Below, one piece after another: positions 33,637-44,800 of a DNA stretch of 64,000 bases (its first letter is position 1; each line of letters begins with the position of its first letter). The notes beneath the pieces were generated by a model, which ran no database searches, was not told the origin of the DNA, and was given only the letters and a program-made list of their open reading frames with translations. Source of the DNA: Euptelea pleiosperma (lineage: Eukaryota; Streptophyta; Magnoliopsida; Ranunculales; Eupteleaceae); the NCBI GenBank assembly GCA_035048495.1, contig CM068540.1, forward strand, positions 17,530,829 through 17,594,828, given 5' to 3'. The translations under genes were made by a program, and so were the position numbers.

Positions 33637-35015
33637 GAGCAACTCCAACCGGTCTCTATATCTTCAAATATAGAGATGCTTTTTTGAAAGGGTAGTTCTA
33701 CTTGAACCCCACAAATTCCATAAGCACCCCATTTGGGTGCTTTTGGGCCGAAAATACCCTTAGACAAAAAAAAAACCCAAGCACCCACCCCACCCCACCT
33801 GGTTGTTGAAGAAGAAGAAGAAGAAGAAGAAGAAAGAGGAGGAGGAGGAGGAGGTCATCGCCGTCGCCACCACCACAGGTACGTCTCTCTCTCTCTCTCC
33901 ACGGCAATTGGTGCCGTGGGGACTGTGTAGCCCACGGCAGTTAGTGCCATGGAGAGAGAGAGAAAGAGAAAGAGAAAAAAAAAAAAGAGTGGAGAAGGAG
34001 AGAGAGACGTACCTGTGGTGCTGGTGGTGGTGGCGGCAACAGCGACGGCGTCATCCTCCTCCTTCTTCCTCTTTTTTTTTTTTTTTTTCTTTGTTTTGGG
34101 TTTTGTTTCAAGGTGAGAGAGAGACAAAGTTGGAGAGGGAGAGAGGATGGTGAGAGGTGGAGATAGAGAGGGAGGGAGAGGTGGAGAGGGAGAGACGAAG
34201 AGTGGGATGGGGTGGGGTGCTTAGGGTTTTGTTTTTCTTTTTTTTTTTGGTCAAGGGCATTTTCGGCCAAAAGCACCAAAATTGGGTGCTTCTGGAATTT
34301 TTGGGGTGCAAATAGAATTACCCTTTTTGAAATCCAACTCTAATTGCTCTCTATATCCTGCTCTAAATTTGAAGTCAACTCCTCTATTTCTATCTGTGAC
34401 TCCAAATATAGAGATCTCTATTCTTTAACTCCAAATATAGAGATCTACTTTTGCTTTTCTGAGTTTCCATCTTTATCCTTTTAGTAACCTTTTGAAAAAT
34501 TTTAAATACCTATTGTGTCTTTTTTAAACATCTTATTTGTCATTTTGACTTCAAAGATGCTTTTGTGAAGATGGGCTACTTGGAGTTCAACACTTTTTGA
34601 AGGGTATCACCATCTTCAAATTTGAAGAAGATTATTTTTTGAAGCCAATATGTAAATACGCCAGTTGGAGTTGCCCATCTCCAACCGGTCTCTATATCTT
34701 CAAATTTGAAAGAGCTTTTGCAAAAACCTACTCCAACTGGTTTCTATATCCAACATCAAATTTAGAGGCCCCCTTTATATCTATATTCTTGGTATCAAGT
34801 ATAAAATGGCTACTATTCACTTCCTTGAATTTTCATTCTTATCATTTTTCTTCCATCAACTTTTCTAATTATCATTTTTGTCGTTTGAAGTTTTCAAAAC
34901 AACCCCCAACTTATTTTTAAATTTTTCTATGTCCTATTGGTAAAGGTGAAAATTTTATATCAACTCATCCAATTTAAAGAAGATGCTTTTTTTAAAGGAC
35001 TGGTTGGAGATGCTC
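33637..35015. mobile_element. GAGCAACTCCAACC-type MITE, itself interrupted
   Basis: Inverted ends GAGCAACTCCAACCGGTC and, mirrored, GAGCATCTCCAACCAGTC. Flanks are TAA on the left and TTA on the right, so the target duplication is ambiguous. The end sequence ctccaaccggtctctatatc recurs internally at 34680, implying an internal duplication or two copies in tandem. A Mutator MITE is nested at 33690-34323. Confidence 0.65.
33690..34323. mobile_element. Mutator-type MITE with nested hairpin arms
   Basis: A 634-bp element with a perfect 9-bp duplication TTTTTGAAA (33681-33689, 34324-34332). Left end GGGTAGTTCTACTTGAACC, right end mirrored GGGTAATTCTATTTGCACC, with arms of about 110 bp including gtgcttttgg and ggccgaaaat. 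Inside, a second inverted repeat (gtacgtctctctctctctc / mirrored; ccacggca-ttggtgcc pair) flanks GAA- and GAG-rich tracts. Open frames here are simple-repeat artefacts. Its layout parallels the MITE in SEC24 intron 10. Confidence 0.85.
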
Positions 35016-35285
35016 TTAGTTATCGAAGTTGTTAATTTTAAATTTTTAATAAGAAAATATTAAAGTTGCACAGTTGTGTACCTATCCTTAGGATAGACAA
35101 AATCCTAGAAGGTTGATTATTTTGTGAAGACAAAGATATTGATTTTTAGGTGAATTGTTTTGGTAGGAGATTAAGGGTTGCCACATGGCATGTTATAATT
35201 GGCTATAAACAAGGCAATAGTTAGTATTTATAATACTATCAATCACCATTAATGAACAATGAAGAAATCTATGTTTTGTAATAGT

Positions 35286-35865
35286 CAAGCATGTACGCGG
35301 CTACGATAAATTTCGGCCCATTTTTTATATCTAGTGGTGGGGGTTCATATGAAGATCATGTCATCAAATTGGACAATCCAACTACAAAATGAATTATCCC
35401 TATTGTGGAGACCATTCTCATAAAAAAGCTTCATTTAAACTTTTTAGATGGTTAATAATGTCAAAATGGATTTTTTTTTGTGGCAATGACCATTGTGTCA
35501 AGGACTAATCAAATTATCAGTTAATGGCTGAATTCTGGTAAGGTTATTCTTCTCAACATAGATATCAACCTCACAAAAAATCAGTCCATTACAAAATTTT
35601 TAGCCTTATGTTGAAATATTTTGAACTTCCAGTTTTACCGTTTACTCTATATTTGATGGGCTAGAAATTTCACAATGTGCTAATTTTTTGTGAAGAAGAT
35701 CTCGATCCATAGTTAAGAGATCATCTTCACAAAAAATTAGCCTTTAACTCATCTACAAATAGGCTCCATGACCATTTGTCATTTTATTTGTTACAAAACA
35801 TTTGTCATTTTATTTGTTACAAAACATTTGTCATTTTATCCCAACCCAGTATAACATATATATGT
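35286..35865. other. AT-rich stretch, no gene seen
   Basis: No open frame of note, RNA gene or paired ends were recognised. A short direct repeat (acatttgtcattttatttgttacaaa) occurs twice at 35774-35830. Confidence 0.4.
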
Positions 35866-36090
35866 ATAGGGTCAGGGTTAGGGGACTCCCTCTTTTTCTG
35901 ACCCCTCTTGGTGTTCGTGTGCTCAACCGTGGATTTCAAGAATCCAATGGTGGTTGTCAGTGCCAAGCTGGCATCAATTTTTCTTTTTTGGGGTGCTTGC
36001 AACAACCGTTGGATTCATGAAATCCATTACCAAGGGTGCGAACACCAAGAGGGGTCAGTAAAAGGGGGTCCTCAGAGCCTGAGCCATATG
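35866..36090. mobile_element. small foldback MITE
   Basis: An inverted repeat of about 225 bp. Left arm from TAGGGTCAGGGTTAGGGG through tgacccctcttggtgttcg; right arm mirrors it (cgaacaccaagaggggtca ... gagcctgagccata). The centre holds a paired aaccgtggatttcaagaatcc / aaccgttggattcatgaaatcc. It is flanked by TA-rich sequence; no longer target duplication is clear. Its right half is duplicated at 36604-36740. Confidence 0.6.
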
Positions 36091-37653
36091 TATATGTGTG
36101 TTTGAAACACTCCAAAGGCGCTTCCACATTCCTATTCCCTCTTGATGCGTTGGTTACTTATGTCATGACGAAAAAAGAGATTAGTAATACCAACAACTTA
36201 ACATTGTTTCCCCATCAAGCATTAAAATGGGCAATGACTGCTACGCTTTCTCAAGTCAATAGTGTTTGTTATAGTCATACGAGGAATAATGAAAGAGGGG
36301 TCATGAGATGGTCTATCACGTACCCTTTTCGTATCTCCACCACATATTTTTGTAGCCTTGAACATTGTACTATTTCTCATATGATTTACCAACATTTATT
36401 TTGGCTGTTATTTTGTAAATTAGGCTCGTTGGGGGGTGGGTGGGTGGGTGGGTTTGGATCACCAATTTTAGACTTGGAAGATTTTTTTTTCCCACAAAAG
36501 ACTTTTCCAAAATAATAGATTGTTTGGATAACCATTTTTTAAAAAAGTATTTATTTCATAGAAATATATTTTTCAAGCCAAATAGTCTTTTTATGCTGAA
36601 AGCGCCGAGCTGGCATCAATTTTTCACTTTTTGGGGTACTTGTAATAACCGTTGGATTCGTGAAATCCACTACCAAGCTGGTGCGAACACTGAAGAGGAG
36701 TCAGTAAAAGGGGGTTCTCGGAGCCTGAGCCATGTATATGTGTGTTTGAAACACTCCAAAGGCGCTTCCGCATTCCTGTTCCCTCTTGACGTGTTGGTTA
36801 CTTATGTCAAGACGAAAAAAGAGATTAGAAATACCAACAACTTAACATTGTTTCCCCATCAAGCATTAAAATGGGCAATGACTGCTACGCTTTCTGAAAG
36901 TAGATTTTTCCGCGTCGTTGGTTACGGAAACCCTAACTTCAACACATTTGTATCTTTTCTGATTTAATTCTTGCAAAAATAGTAATTCTTGCACAGTGGG
37001 AAGTTTCGGATGTCGATCCGCACTCGGGTTTAATTAACGTAATCAAGAACATAAAATGACAGATTTTTTACCAGAAAAATGCCAGAAATTCATGGATGGT
37101 GGGATGAAAGTGGTGAGTGAAGGTGATTTTAAAGCATTCTTTTAGGTTTTTAGATGGGATCCATTCATAACGATGAAAGTACGTAGAACCAATTGAAACA
37201 AAATGCAACCAACAAAAATTAAACTCGCTTCATAAAAACAAACTTTCCCTTACATATCCTGATAAACATTGCTTAAAAATAAGTAAATCTACTAGAAAGC
37301 ATTAGAATAAAATAAAAAAAACTAAAAGGCCTAGAGAGAGAAAAAGAACATTATTGAGAGAAAAACTATGACAGCTAGAGAGAGAAAATGCTCAAATTAC
37401 CTAGAGAGAGAACGTGGTGAAGCTAGAGAGAAATCTTCTTTGGGACAACTTACCATGAAGATTGGCAATGATTTGGCCACGATGTGGGTCGGCCCGGTTG
37501 GAAAAATAGCAGCGGTAAGATGTTGTTTTGGTGAAAGAGGGGGGGGGGGCAGCAAACCTTCCTAGGATGAAGGTTTGTTGATGCAGTCCCTGGAGAACCA
37601 GGTAGGGGGATAGAGATCTTACTCTCCTCTCCTCTCCTCTTCTTCTACTTCTT

Positions 37654-37692
<39 letters not shown>

Positions 37693-39273
37693 GAGAAGAT
37701 GAAAGGAAAGATTGGAACTGAGGACGGCTTGAGCTTTTGTTGGGGGCGGACTGGTGTTGGGAGTATCACCGATGACTGAAGTGGAGAACCAGTTCCATCC
37801 AGCCGGTTTCAATGGTGGAGAAGGGGAGAACCAGTGGTGAAAACGGCAAGAGGAGCAGCACAACAGCAAGGTGGCAAGTCGAGAGCCCGAGGAATTAGAA
37901 TAAGGGTTTTTTTTATAGGGACCATGGGTTTCTATTCTTGAAACCCATGGTTTCTAAAAATTTTAAAATGTTTCCCCCTCCTTTGGTAAGAACCGTGGGT
38001 TCCTACATTAGAAACCCATGGTTTCTAAAAGTTCAAAAACTTCTCCTTCTCCTTTTGGAAAAACCAAAGATTCCCCCCCTTTTTTAAAATCTTTCCAAAA
38101 AAAAATTACTCTCCTTTCCTTTTTAGAAACTGTTTCCTATTTATGCCAGGCATATGGGTCCCACCGAGTGGCTGGGCCGTGGGTAATGGGTTCGCCCTTT
38201 GGCCCATGTGATAAAATGGTGATGGCCACGAGATTCTAAGATAATGTGATGGATGATCAGGTGAATTTTCAATGATCGGATGGTAGAAGTGGGTGGCGAT
38301 GATCAGGTGGTGGAGATGGGCCAAGGTAGGCTGTAGAATTGAGTGATCGAGGAATGAGAAATGATTGGATGATTTGGATTGTGAGTAGAGAGAGAATGAG
38401 GATCTAGATAAAGGAGAGAGAAAATATTACAAAATAAAGAGAAAATGCTCGAAGAGGGTCTTGAACCCTGGTCTTTGACTTGGTCTTCTGCATGCTTCAC
38501 CAAATGAGCAAGCACTCGCCTTGTGTTGGTATATAAGCTTTAATCTCCTTAGTCTCTTCTTTGAGGGCTTGTCTATCTTTCTCTCTTGGTCGTCCCTCGA
38601 TTCTTTTGATTCTCTGGCTCTTCCCGTCTTTGGCTTATATCTTCTCATCTTCAGCTTGTTGGCTCTTGAGCTTTGATCCTAGGTTCTGGAAATTGATTGT
38701 GGGCCCGCGTTCCATCAAAATTGCCAGATTATTGCTCCTACGATAGAAAAATCGCGTAATGAGAATGACTTCGCATGTGGATCAAATAAATGCGTATGAA
38801 TGCATGCGAATATACCATTTTAACCAGAAAAGTGTGTTCTACGGAATAAGAGAAGCTCTGACGTAGAAATGTTGATAAAAAATGTAGTTTTACGTAAAAG
38901 AGTGTGACAATGCTAGAAGGATAATTGCTTAAAATAAGCACTTTTGAGCGAATATCACTTTCTCAAGCCAATAGTGTTTGTCATAGTCGTACTAGGAATA
39001 ATGAATATAAATGTAGAGGGGTCATGAGATGGTCTATCACGTACCCTTTTCGTATCTCCGCCACATATTTTTGTATCCTTGAACATTGTACTATTTCCCA
39101 TATGATTTACGAACATTTACATTTTTAGACTTGGAAAAGTCTTTTTTTTTTTCCACAAAAGACTTTTTCCAAAATAATAGATTGTTTGGATTACCATTTT
39201 TTTTAAAAAGTATTTATTCCATAGAAATATATTTTTCAAGCCAAATAGTCTTTTTATAAAAAATAGCTGAAAG
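35962..39273. repeat. ~0.6-kb tandem duplication, second copy split by an LTR
   Basis: Unit 1 (about 35962-36603) and unit 2 (about 36604-36889 plus 38963-39273) share gtgtttgaaacactccaaag, gttacttatgtca-gacgaaa, accaacaacttaacattg, ggtctatcacgtacccttt and aatagattgtttgga in the same order. Unit 2 is interrupted by the 2063-bp element at 36895-38957, so the duplication predates that insertion. Confidence 0.8.
36895..38957. mobile_element. solo-LTR-like insertion (2063 bp, TG...CA)
   Basis: The insertion starts TGAAAGTAGA and ends GAATATCA. It is flanked by a perfect 5-bp duplication CTTTC (36890-36894, 38958-38962), and the uninterrupted site is present in the neighbouring duplicate (ctacgctttctcaag at 36240-36255). 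TG...CA ends with a 5-bp duplication are the signature of LTR retrotransposon integration. No coding domains or internal LTR pair were seen, so a solo LTR or large non-coding derivative is likely. Low-complexity t and ctc tracts lie at 37618-37690. Confidence 0.8.
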
Positions 39274-40440
39274 CTGTTTTTCAAGTAAAAATAAAGTTTA
39301 AATTTTTGTGGAGGAAAATTCCTATCTTTTACCCGCACGATCCCCGAGGATACGGAATGGTGATTAGTAGACGAACTGCCCGGTGTGAACGGCCCTACCT
39401 CCGAGGATCCTGTGAAATATGTCGGCGTGCTCCTTCTTTCCCGGACTTGTCCCTTTGCCAATGCCGTCGTGTCTCCAGTCGCCGTGGTACCTGCAAATCA
39501 CACTCCGACGCTCAAGTCAAGATGGATCGAAATACTCTGGACCTTGTTCTTGATACCTGTCTGTTTCGGTCTCACTCATACTTTTGTCTCATCTCTTTTC
39601 CACTCGATCTTTTTTCCTTTTTATAGAGCCCTCAACAAGGAGCGCATCGTTGTTGAGGAGCCTGCAACCGTCGTTTCTTGATAATGGTTTTATGTTATGT
39701 TTTTTGATCTGAGGGGAATGCTTCGTCCGAGCACTTTGCGAGTTGACGTTGTGAATATCTGGGTCTTCTGCCGATCAATTTCGGGTGACAAGCCTTTTCT
39801 ATTTGGCTGGTCGGCCCCTGCAGTTGCCCCGATGTGGAGCATTTTTAATCGGACGGTGCCGTCAGGTGTTAAAATAAGGTCAAATAGCGATCATGTTGTT
39901 CCGATTAGCCCTATCTATTAGTCGGACAATGTCGGCAGCCATACGGATAAGGACGGACGGATCCTGCCCTTGCAACAGGGTTCATCCTTCAGTCGGACGG
40001 CGTCGGCAACTGTTCCGATTAGGACGAATGGCTGCCCCTATTCCGACTAGCCTTATCCTTTAGTCGGACAGTGTTGGGGAGAAGGTATGTCTGTCGGATC
40101 TTGGGCCGAGATGGTCCGCGACCTACGAAAGCCCACGTGCCTCTGCTCGAGGAACGTGCCTCATTAAGTGACACGTGGCCTTGCCGTAGCGTCTCGGAAA
40201 ATAGGGTACCCACAATTTTGATAGCTGAATGAATATAATAAGCAAATAAATAGTTTTTGGAAGAAGTCCCCTTCCAAAAAAAATAACGATATTACAGTCG
40301 TGGGCCCACTAAGAGAAGATAAAAGACATTTTGCATTAATGATGATCCAAACAATCTTTTTAAGAAAAACATATTTTCAAAAAAGTCCTTTTTTTCAAAT
40401 AAATATTTTTTGAAAATGGCGATCCAAACATCCCCTATTT
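39119..40440. mobile_element. split inverted-repeat element around a solo LTR
   Basis: The left arm (about 39165-39270: aatagattgtttggattacc, aaatatatttttcaag) and the right arm (about 40335-40435: gatgatccaaacaatc, aaaatggcgatccaaacatc) are rough mirror images, resembling a MITE with tttggat-type ends. The solo LTR at 39307-40214 sits between the arms. The exact ends are not fixed. Confidence 0.45.
39307..40214. mobile_element. solo LTR (908 bp)
   Basis: It starts TGTGGAGGAAAATTCC and ends GGGTACCCACA, with a perfect 5-bp duplication ATTTT (39302-39306, 40215-40219). It is GC-richer than the surroundings and repeats a ttagtcggac / cagt-ggac word at 39910-40075. No coding domains are seen. 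A lone LTR is the simplest reading. Confidence 0.8.
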
Positions 40441-40587
40441 TTCTTTTAAACCCACAAAAAATGTGGTGCATTTGCAATTCATTTAGATTGTAAAGGTATG
40501 GATACAATCCATGATGGTCAATGTTGCCGGCCCTTGCAATATAGCATCACCATCACAGATCGGATTTGTGACATTAACGTTCCGAAT

Positions 40588-40880
40588 AGGGGTGTCATTC
40601 GGTACGTGATGCCTGGCATATCCAATTAAACCAAATTAGTCGGGTTTGGGTCTGAGTTGTTGGGCCATCCGACTACGGATCGGATCAATTTGTACCCCAC
40701 TACACATTGTCTATTAACTGGCCAACCCATATTTCTTAATACCCGATAGACTAGACCCAACCCTGCTTTAGTCAGGTTTGGGTCCAATTTTTAGACCCCA
40801 ATTCATTATTGATCAGTCTGGATATATTGGTACCGGACCCGAACGTGGCCACTTGAAACCTATTAGTTCAGTCCTGGGCC
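40588..40880. repeat. iterated cgggtttgggtc-type repeat
   Basis: It begins taggggtgtcattcgg, a start common to plant repeats of this type, then varies gtcgggtttgggtctg, gactacggatcgg, cccgataga and caggtttgggtcc, ending near ggacccgaacg. A matching inverted right end (gacacccct) is not visible, so it is partial. Confidence 0.4.
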
Positions 40881-41628
40881 TGGGCCTGCCTTAACAGAAG
40901 GGGCAGAAGAAGGTGTCAAATAAGGTTCTCCCTCCCCCTCAAAACCTACGTATACGTTGCAAACATTGACCAACTGACTTGGCCCCTACATTTTTTAGGT
41001 CCAATTTTGAATGAGGCCTAACTCGAACGTTGAACCAATCGGAAGATTTCAACCATCAAAGTGGACCATCTGATTAAAGAGTCCAATTGAGCGCATGATT
41101 CGCATGTACAGTAAGGACTAAGGAGCATTATCTTCAATGTTCTTAGGGAGTACAATCAGTCAGATTGGTTTATTGAAGATTGACATATTTTTTTTTGACA
41201 CCCATAAAAGATTGAGAGATTGGAAGGAAAAGGCAAAGAAAATGAAGAGATCCAAGGGCCTGTTTGGAAGCCCAAATATGGAGCTAGCTATGGTCATTCC
41301 AGGTCTAATCGTTCTGGCATGTGTTAGGTAACTATTAAGGAAAGAGCTGGTATTTGAAAAGAAGTTGCGACGTATTGAACCAGTTGTTTGATCCCTGAAG
41401 TGGGTTAGGACTGGAATATGCTTGACAACATGAGATTTTGGAAACAAGGTCTAAGTAAGGTAGTTTTCAGAGGGAAACGAGAGATATATCCATTACAGCA
41501 ATGCCTTGAATCAAGGCACATGGTGCTTGCGATGAAGTTCTTAGTTTAGACTCTAAATTTCAATGGAGTGATTGACTCGGCAGCCGTGTGGGACCACCCT
41601 CAATCTCTTAAATCTTAGCTCTATGTCT
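40881..41628. other. glucanase upstream region, nothing else recognised
   Basis: No gene, RNA or element ends were recognised. A short open frame at 41137-41331 resembles no family I know. It presumably contains the promoter of the GH17 gene. Confidence 0.4.
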
Positions 41629-41680
41629 CTCTATATAAAGGGCGTTGGGTGCTAAGTGGTGGATATATAGCTTCTTCTCC
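41629..41680 (+). promoter_or_regulatory. TATA box and short leader of the GH17 gene
   Basis: TATATAAAG at 41632-41640 lies 41 bp before the ATG at 41681, so a start site about 30 bp downstream would leave a leader of only 10-20 nt. A second tatata at 41664-41668 is too close to the ATG to serve. Confidence 0.55.
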
Positions 41681-41755
41681 ATGGATGCTTTCTATCAAAA
41701 AATGGCTTCCACAATCCTTCTTCTTGGAGTACTGATAATGGCAATCCTAGAAATA

Positions 41756-41801
<46 letters not shown>

Positions 41802-44800
41802 TCCTAATGGTTAAATAACGGTTACAAACTTACAATGACAGTTATAACTGTCTTATATTTTCACTATTTTAGATTGCATTATATAGTTAAATACTAGCAA
41901 AAGAATAAGATATTATTATTATTATTAAAGAATATAATATTATGACAGTGGTTGTACAGTTACTCTAAGGGTCTGTTTGGTTACCAGCCATGGATTTGAA
42001 ATTGAAATATACCAAGTTTGAAGACTTGCGATATTATATACAAATGGCTTAAATGATGAAAATATACTACATGAAAAAACCATATGGTTTCATCAATTTG
42101 ACCCGATATGATAAAAAAAAAAAAACCAGGGTTTCGAAATAAGTTGCAGAGAACATAAGAGACAGAGAGGGTCGTTTTGATAGAGAGATTTTTTTGCTAA
42201 GTAGTAGAGAGGGGAGATGTTACCACAGAATACAAATTTGTTTTTCATATATACATAAGCAAATGGGTAGATCTATGTCTTGAACATTCTATTGATCTTG
42301 TTAGTATAATGAGTCAAATTTTATGTTTAGTCTTTTTTTTAATATATAATTATTTTTATAAATATCTTATGCAAATTTGTAGATTTGTGTTTTCTTCATT
42401 TTATTGATCTTGCTCTTTCTTGGTATTTTTGTATTTATTTTTTTTACAAAATAAGAATATAGTATATTTTATATAATACTAGTGGGTGCCCCGTGCCATC
42501 GGCACTCCTCGACAAAGAATTTGCCAAAATCAGGTGAGTGGCGGAGATCCACCATCCATTTGGGGGAGGATTAGAGGAGGTATAAGTAGGGAGACAACCA
42601 ATGTGTTTTGTTATATAGAATAGTAAATGGCCCATGCCCACGGCACTCTTCGACAAAAGCGTTTGAGAAAATTGGGTGCCTTTGGCACTCAAACGGTATA
42701 ACGGACTGGGGTGTTACTGTTTTTTTCCATTACAACGGCTGTTATAACGGATTGTAACGCACAGAGGGAGAAATGGGAAAATAACATAAATAACAAAAAA
42801 TAACGGTGTTGAACTTTAAATTTTGAATAAATTGAGGTCAAATGAAGCGGATTGAGTGGCTGAAATCTAACCGTCCATATTAGATCCATGGATTTGATCT
42901 CAACCACTCTTTATCTAACCATCCACATTAGATGGATGGATAAGATAAGAGAATCACTACAAGAAATTCTGCTTATAGCGACGGACTTTTAGCGACGGCC
43001 AGTGAAAACTGTCTCTAAATATACATATAGCGACGGTAAAAGGCCCAACCGTCGGTACATCGAATTGGCGCCAAAAAATACACTACATATAGCGACGGCC
43101 AGATATAATCCATCGCTAAAACTATATATAGCGACGGCCAGATCCTGACCCTCGTTATAAGACCCATTTACCGACGGTTCTGGCCGTCGCTAAAACTATA
43201 TATAGCGACGGTCAAGTGGTGGCCGTCGCTATAGGTCTGGTTATAAAAAAAAAAAAATTTGGGTTTTCGCATCCGCGCGAAAACCCCTCTTCTCTTCTTG
43301 CTGTGCGAAACCCCCTTCACCGCCCTCTCCTCCTCCCTTCACCCCTTTGCCCTCGCCTCCACCGGAGTGCTATTCGTCTTCGCCGCTCGTCCAGTGTACG
43401 TTTGTCGCCGTCGCCGTCGTCGTGCCCTCCGTTCATCTTCCGCCATTCGTCGAAGCCGCAGGTATGTTATAATTTTTTAATTGTTTTCGTATCTCTCCTC
43501 CCCCATATGGCCGAATGGTTGTTTTTACCACTCCTTGGTGGATATGTATAGCAAAAATCAACCTGATTCATATTCTCTAACCCCTTTTAGTTTTGAAACC
43601 CTCAAAAGCCCTCTTTTGAGGGTTTAGGGATAAAACCCTTGAAAACGATTGACTATGTACAATCCAACGCTTAGAAATCTTTGATCAAGCTAATGTTTGG
43701 TCTATTTTCCTCAAATTTTTGGTCTGTAATCTAATTTGTGGTCTGTAAGTCTACTTTCCCAAAATTTTAAACCCTCCGATCAAGCTGATTAGTGATTTCT
43801 GAGCGTTGGATTTGAGTTGTTTCCACATGGGCATAGTCCGTGGTAATTACCTTAAGGGTTGGGCTCCGTTAACAGATATAAAATGACAGGTAAAATGATA
43901 GAGACACAATATAAGCCATGTGGCACACTGTTACAGGACTGTGATTATACAGATGTTTGCTTTATCCCATGGTGGACTTAGAGCATCTCCAACTCTAGAA
44001 TGCCAAAAGGCCCTCTTAATTCTATATTTTGAGACAGCTGCAGTGCCATTTTGGTTATTTTGGCACGGCATGCTTCAATGGTGCAATGCTATATCTCAAT
44101 GCTATTTTTGGATTGGAGTCATTTTCATGCGTTGATTTTAACATGAGAATTTGAGCAATAATTGGGGTTCAAGATTGAAAGGTTTGAAACCACTAATCAA
44201 GCAGACTTTTGGTTTGTAGGTCCACCTAGGGATTGGTCAAACATCCATACCATCAGCATCCTCTAAAAAAGTGACATGTGGACTGCTTATCAGCCAATCA
44301 TATGCTGATTTATGCCGTGGGATATTGAGCATTATTTGGGGTACAAGATCTAAAGGTGTAAATAGTCCAAAGAGTCAAAACCAAAAAAGCTGCCATATGC
44401 TAAATTATAGCATATGCCATATCCTGTGCCAAATATAGCACGAGATATAGCATATGATATAATTTAGCATTGAGATAGCACAACATTGGAGCACCTATTT
44501 TTGACCCACCGTGCTAAATTTTAGGATAGCACGGTAGAATAGCATAGCGTTGGAGATGCTCTATTACAAACCACAAATCAGCCTGATTAGTGATTTATAA
44601 GTGTTGCATCTTTGTACCTCAAATACTGCTCAAATTCCCACGGTCGAGATCAACCCATGAAAATAAGTCCAATCCCATGGTGGACTTAACAAACCACAAA
44701 TCAGCTTGATTAGTGGTTTATAAGTGTTGCATCTGTGTACCTCAAATTCCCACAATTGAGATCAGCCCATGAAAATAAGTCCAATCCCATGGTGGACTTT

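Larger units (their letters stand above)
33591..35285 (+). repeat. Gypsy-like LTR copy 3, split by a nested MITE
   Basis: The LTR start (taaccacatattgcatt) runs to 33636 and resumes at 35016 (ttagttatcgaagttgtt), continuing with cacagttgtgtacctatcctt and caatgaagaaatctatg to about 35285. A MITE (33637-35015) fills the gap. Third LTR in one array. Confidence 0.65.

Noticed and set aside
33733..34311. Several open frames of 65-116 codons on both strands
   Set aside because: They consist of Lys/Glu, Ser/Leu or Arg runs translated from GAA, GAG and CT repeats inside a MITE.
36036..36967. Two overlapping 159- and 175-codon frames
   Set aside because: They run through a foldback MITE and its tandem duplicate, and show only the sequence duplication, no domain.
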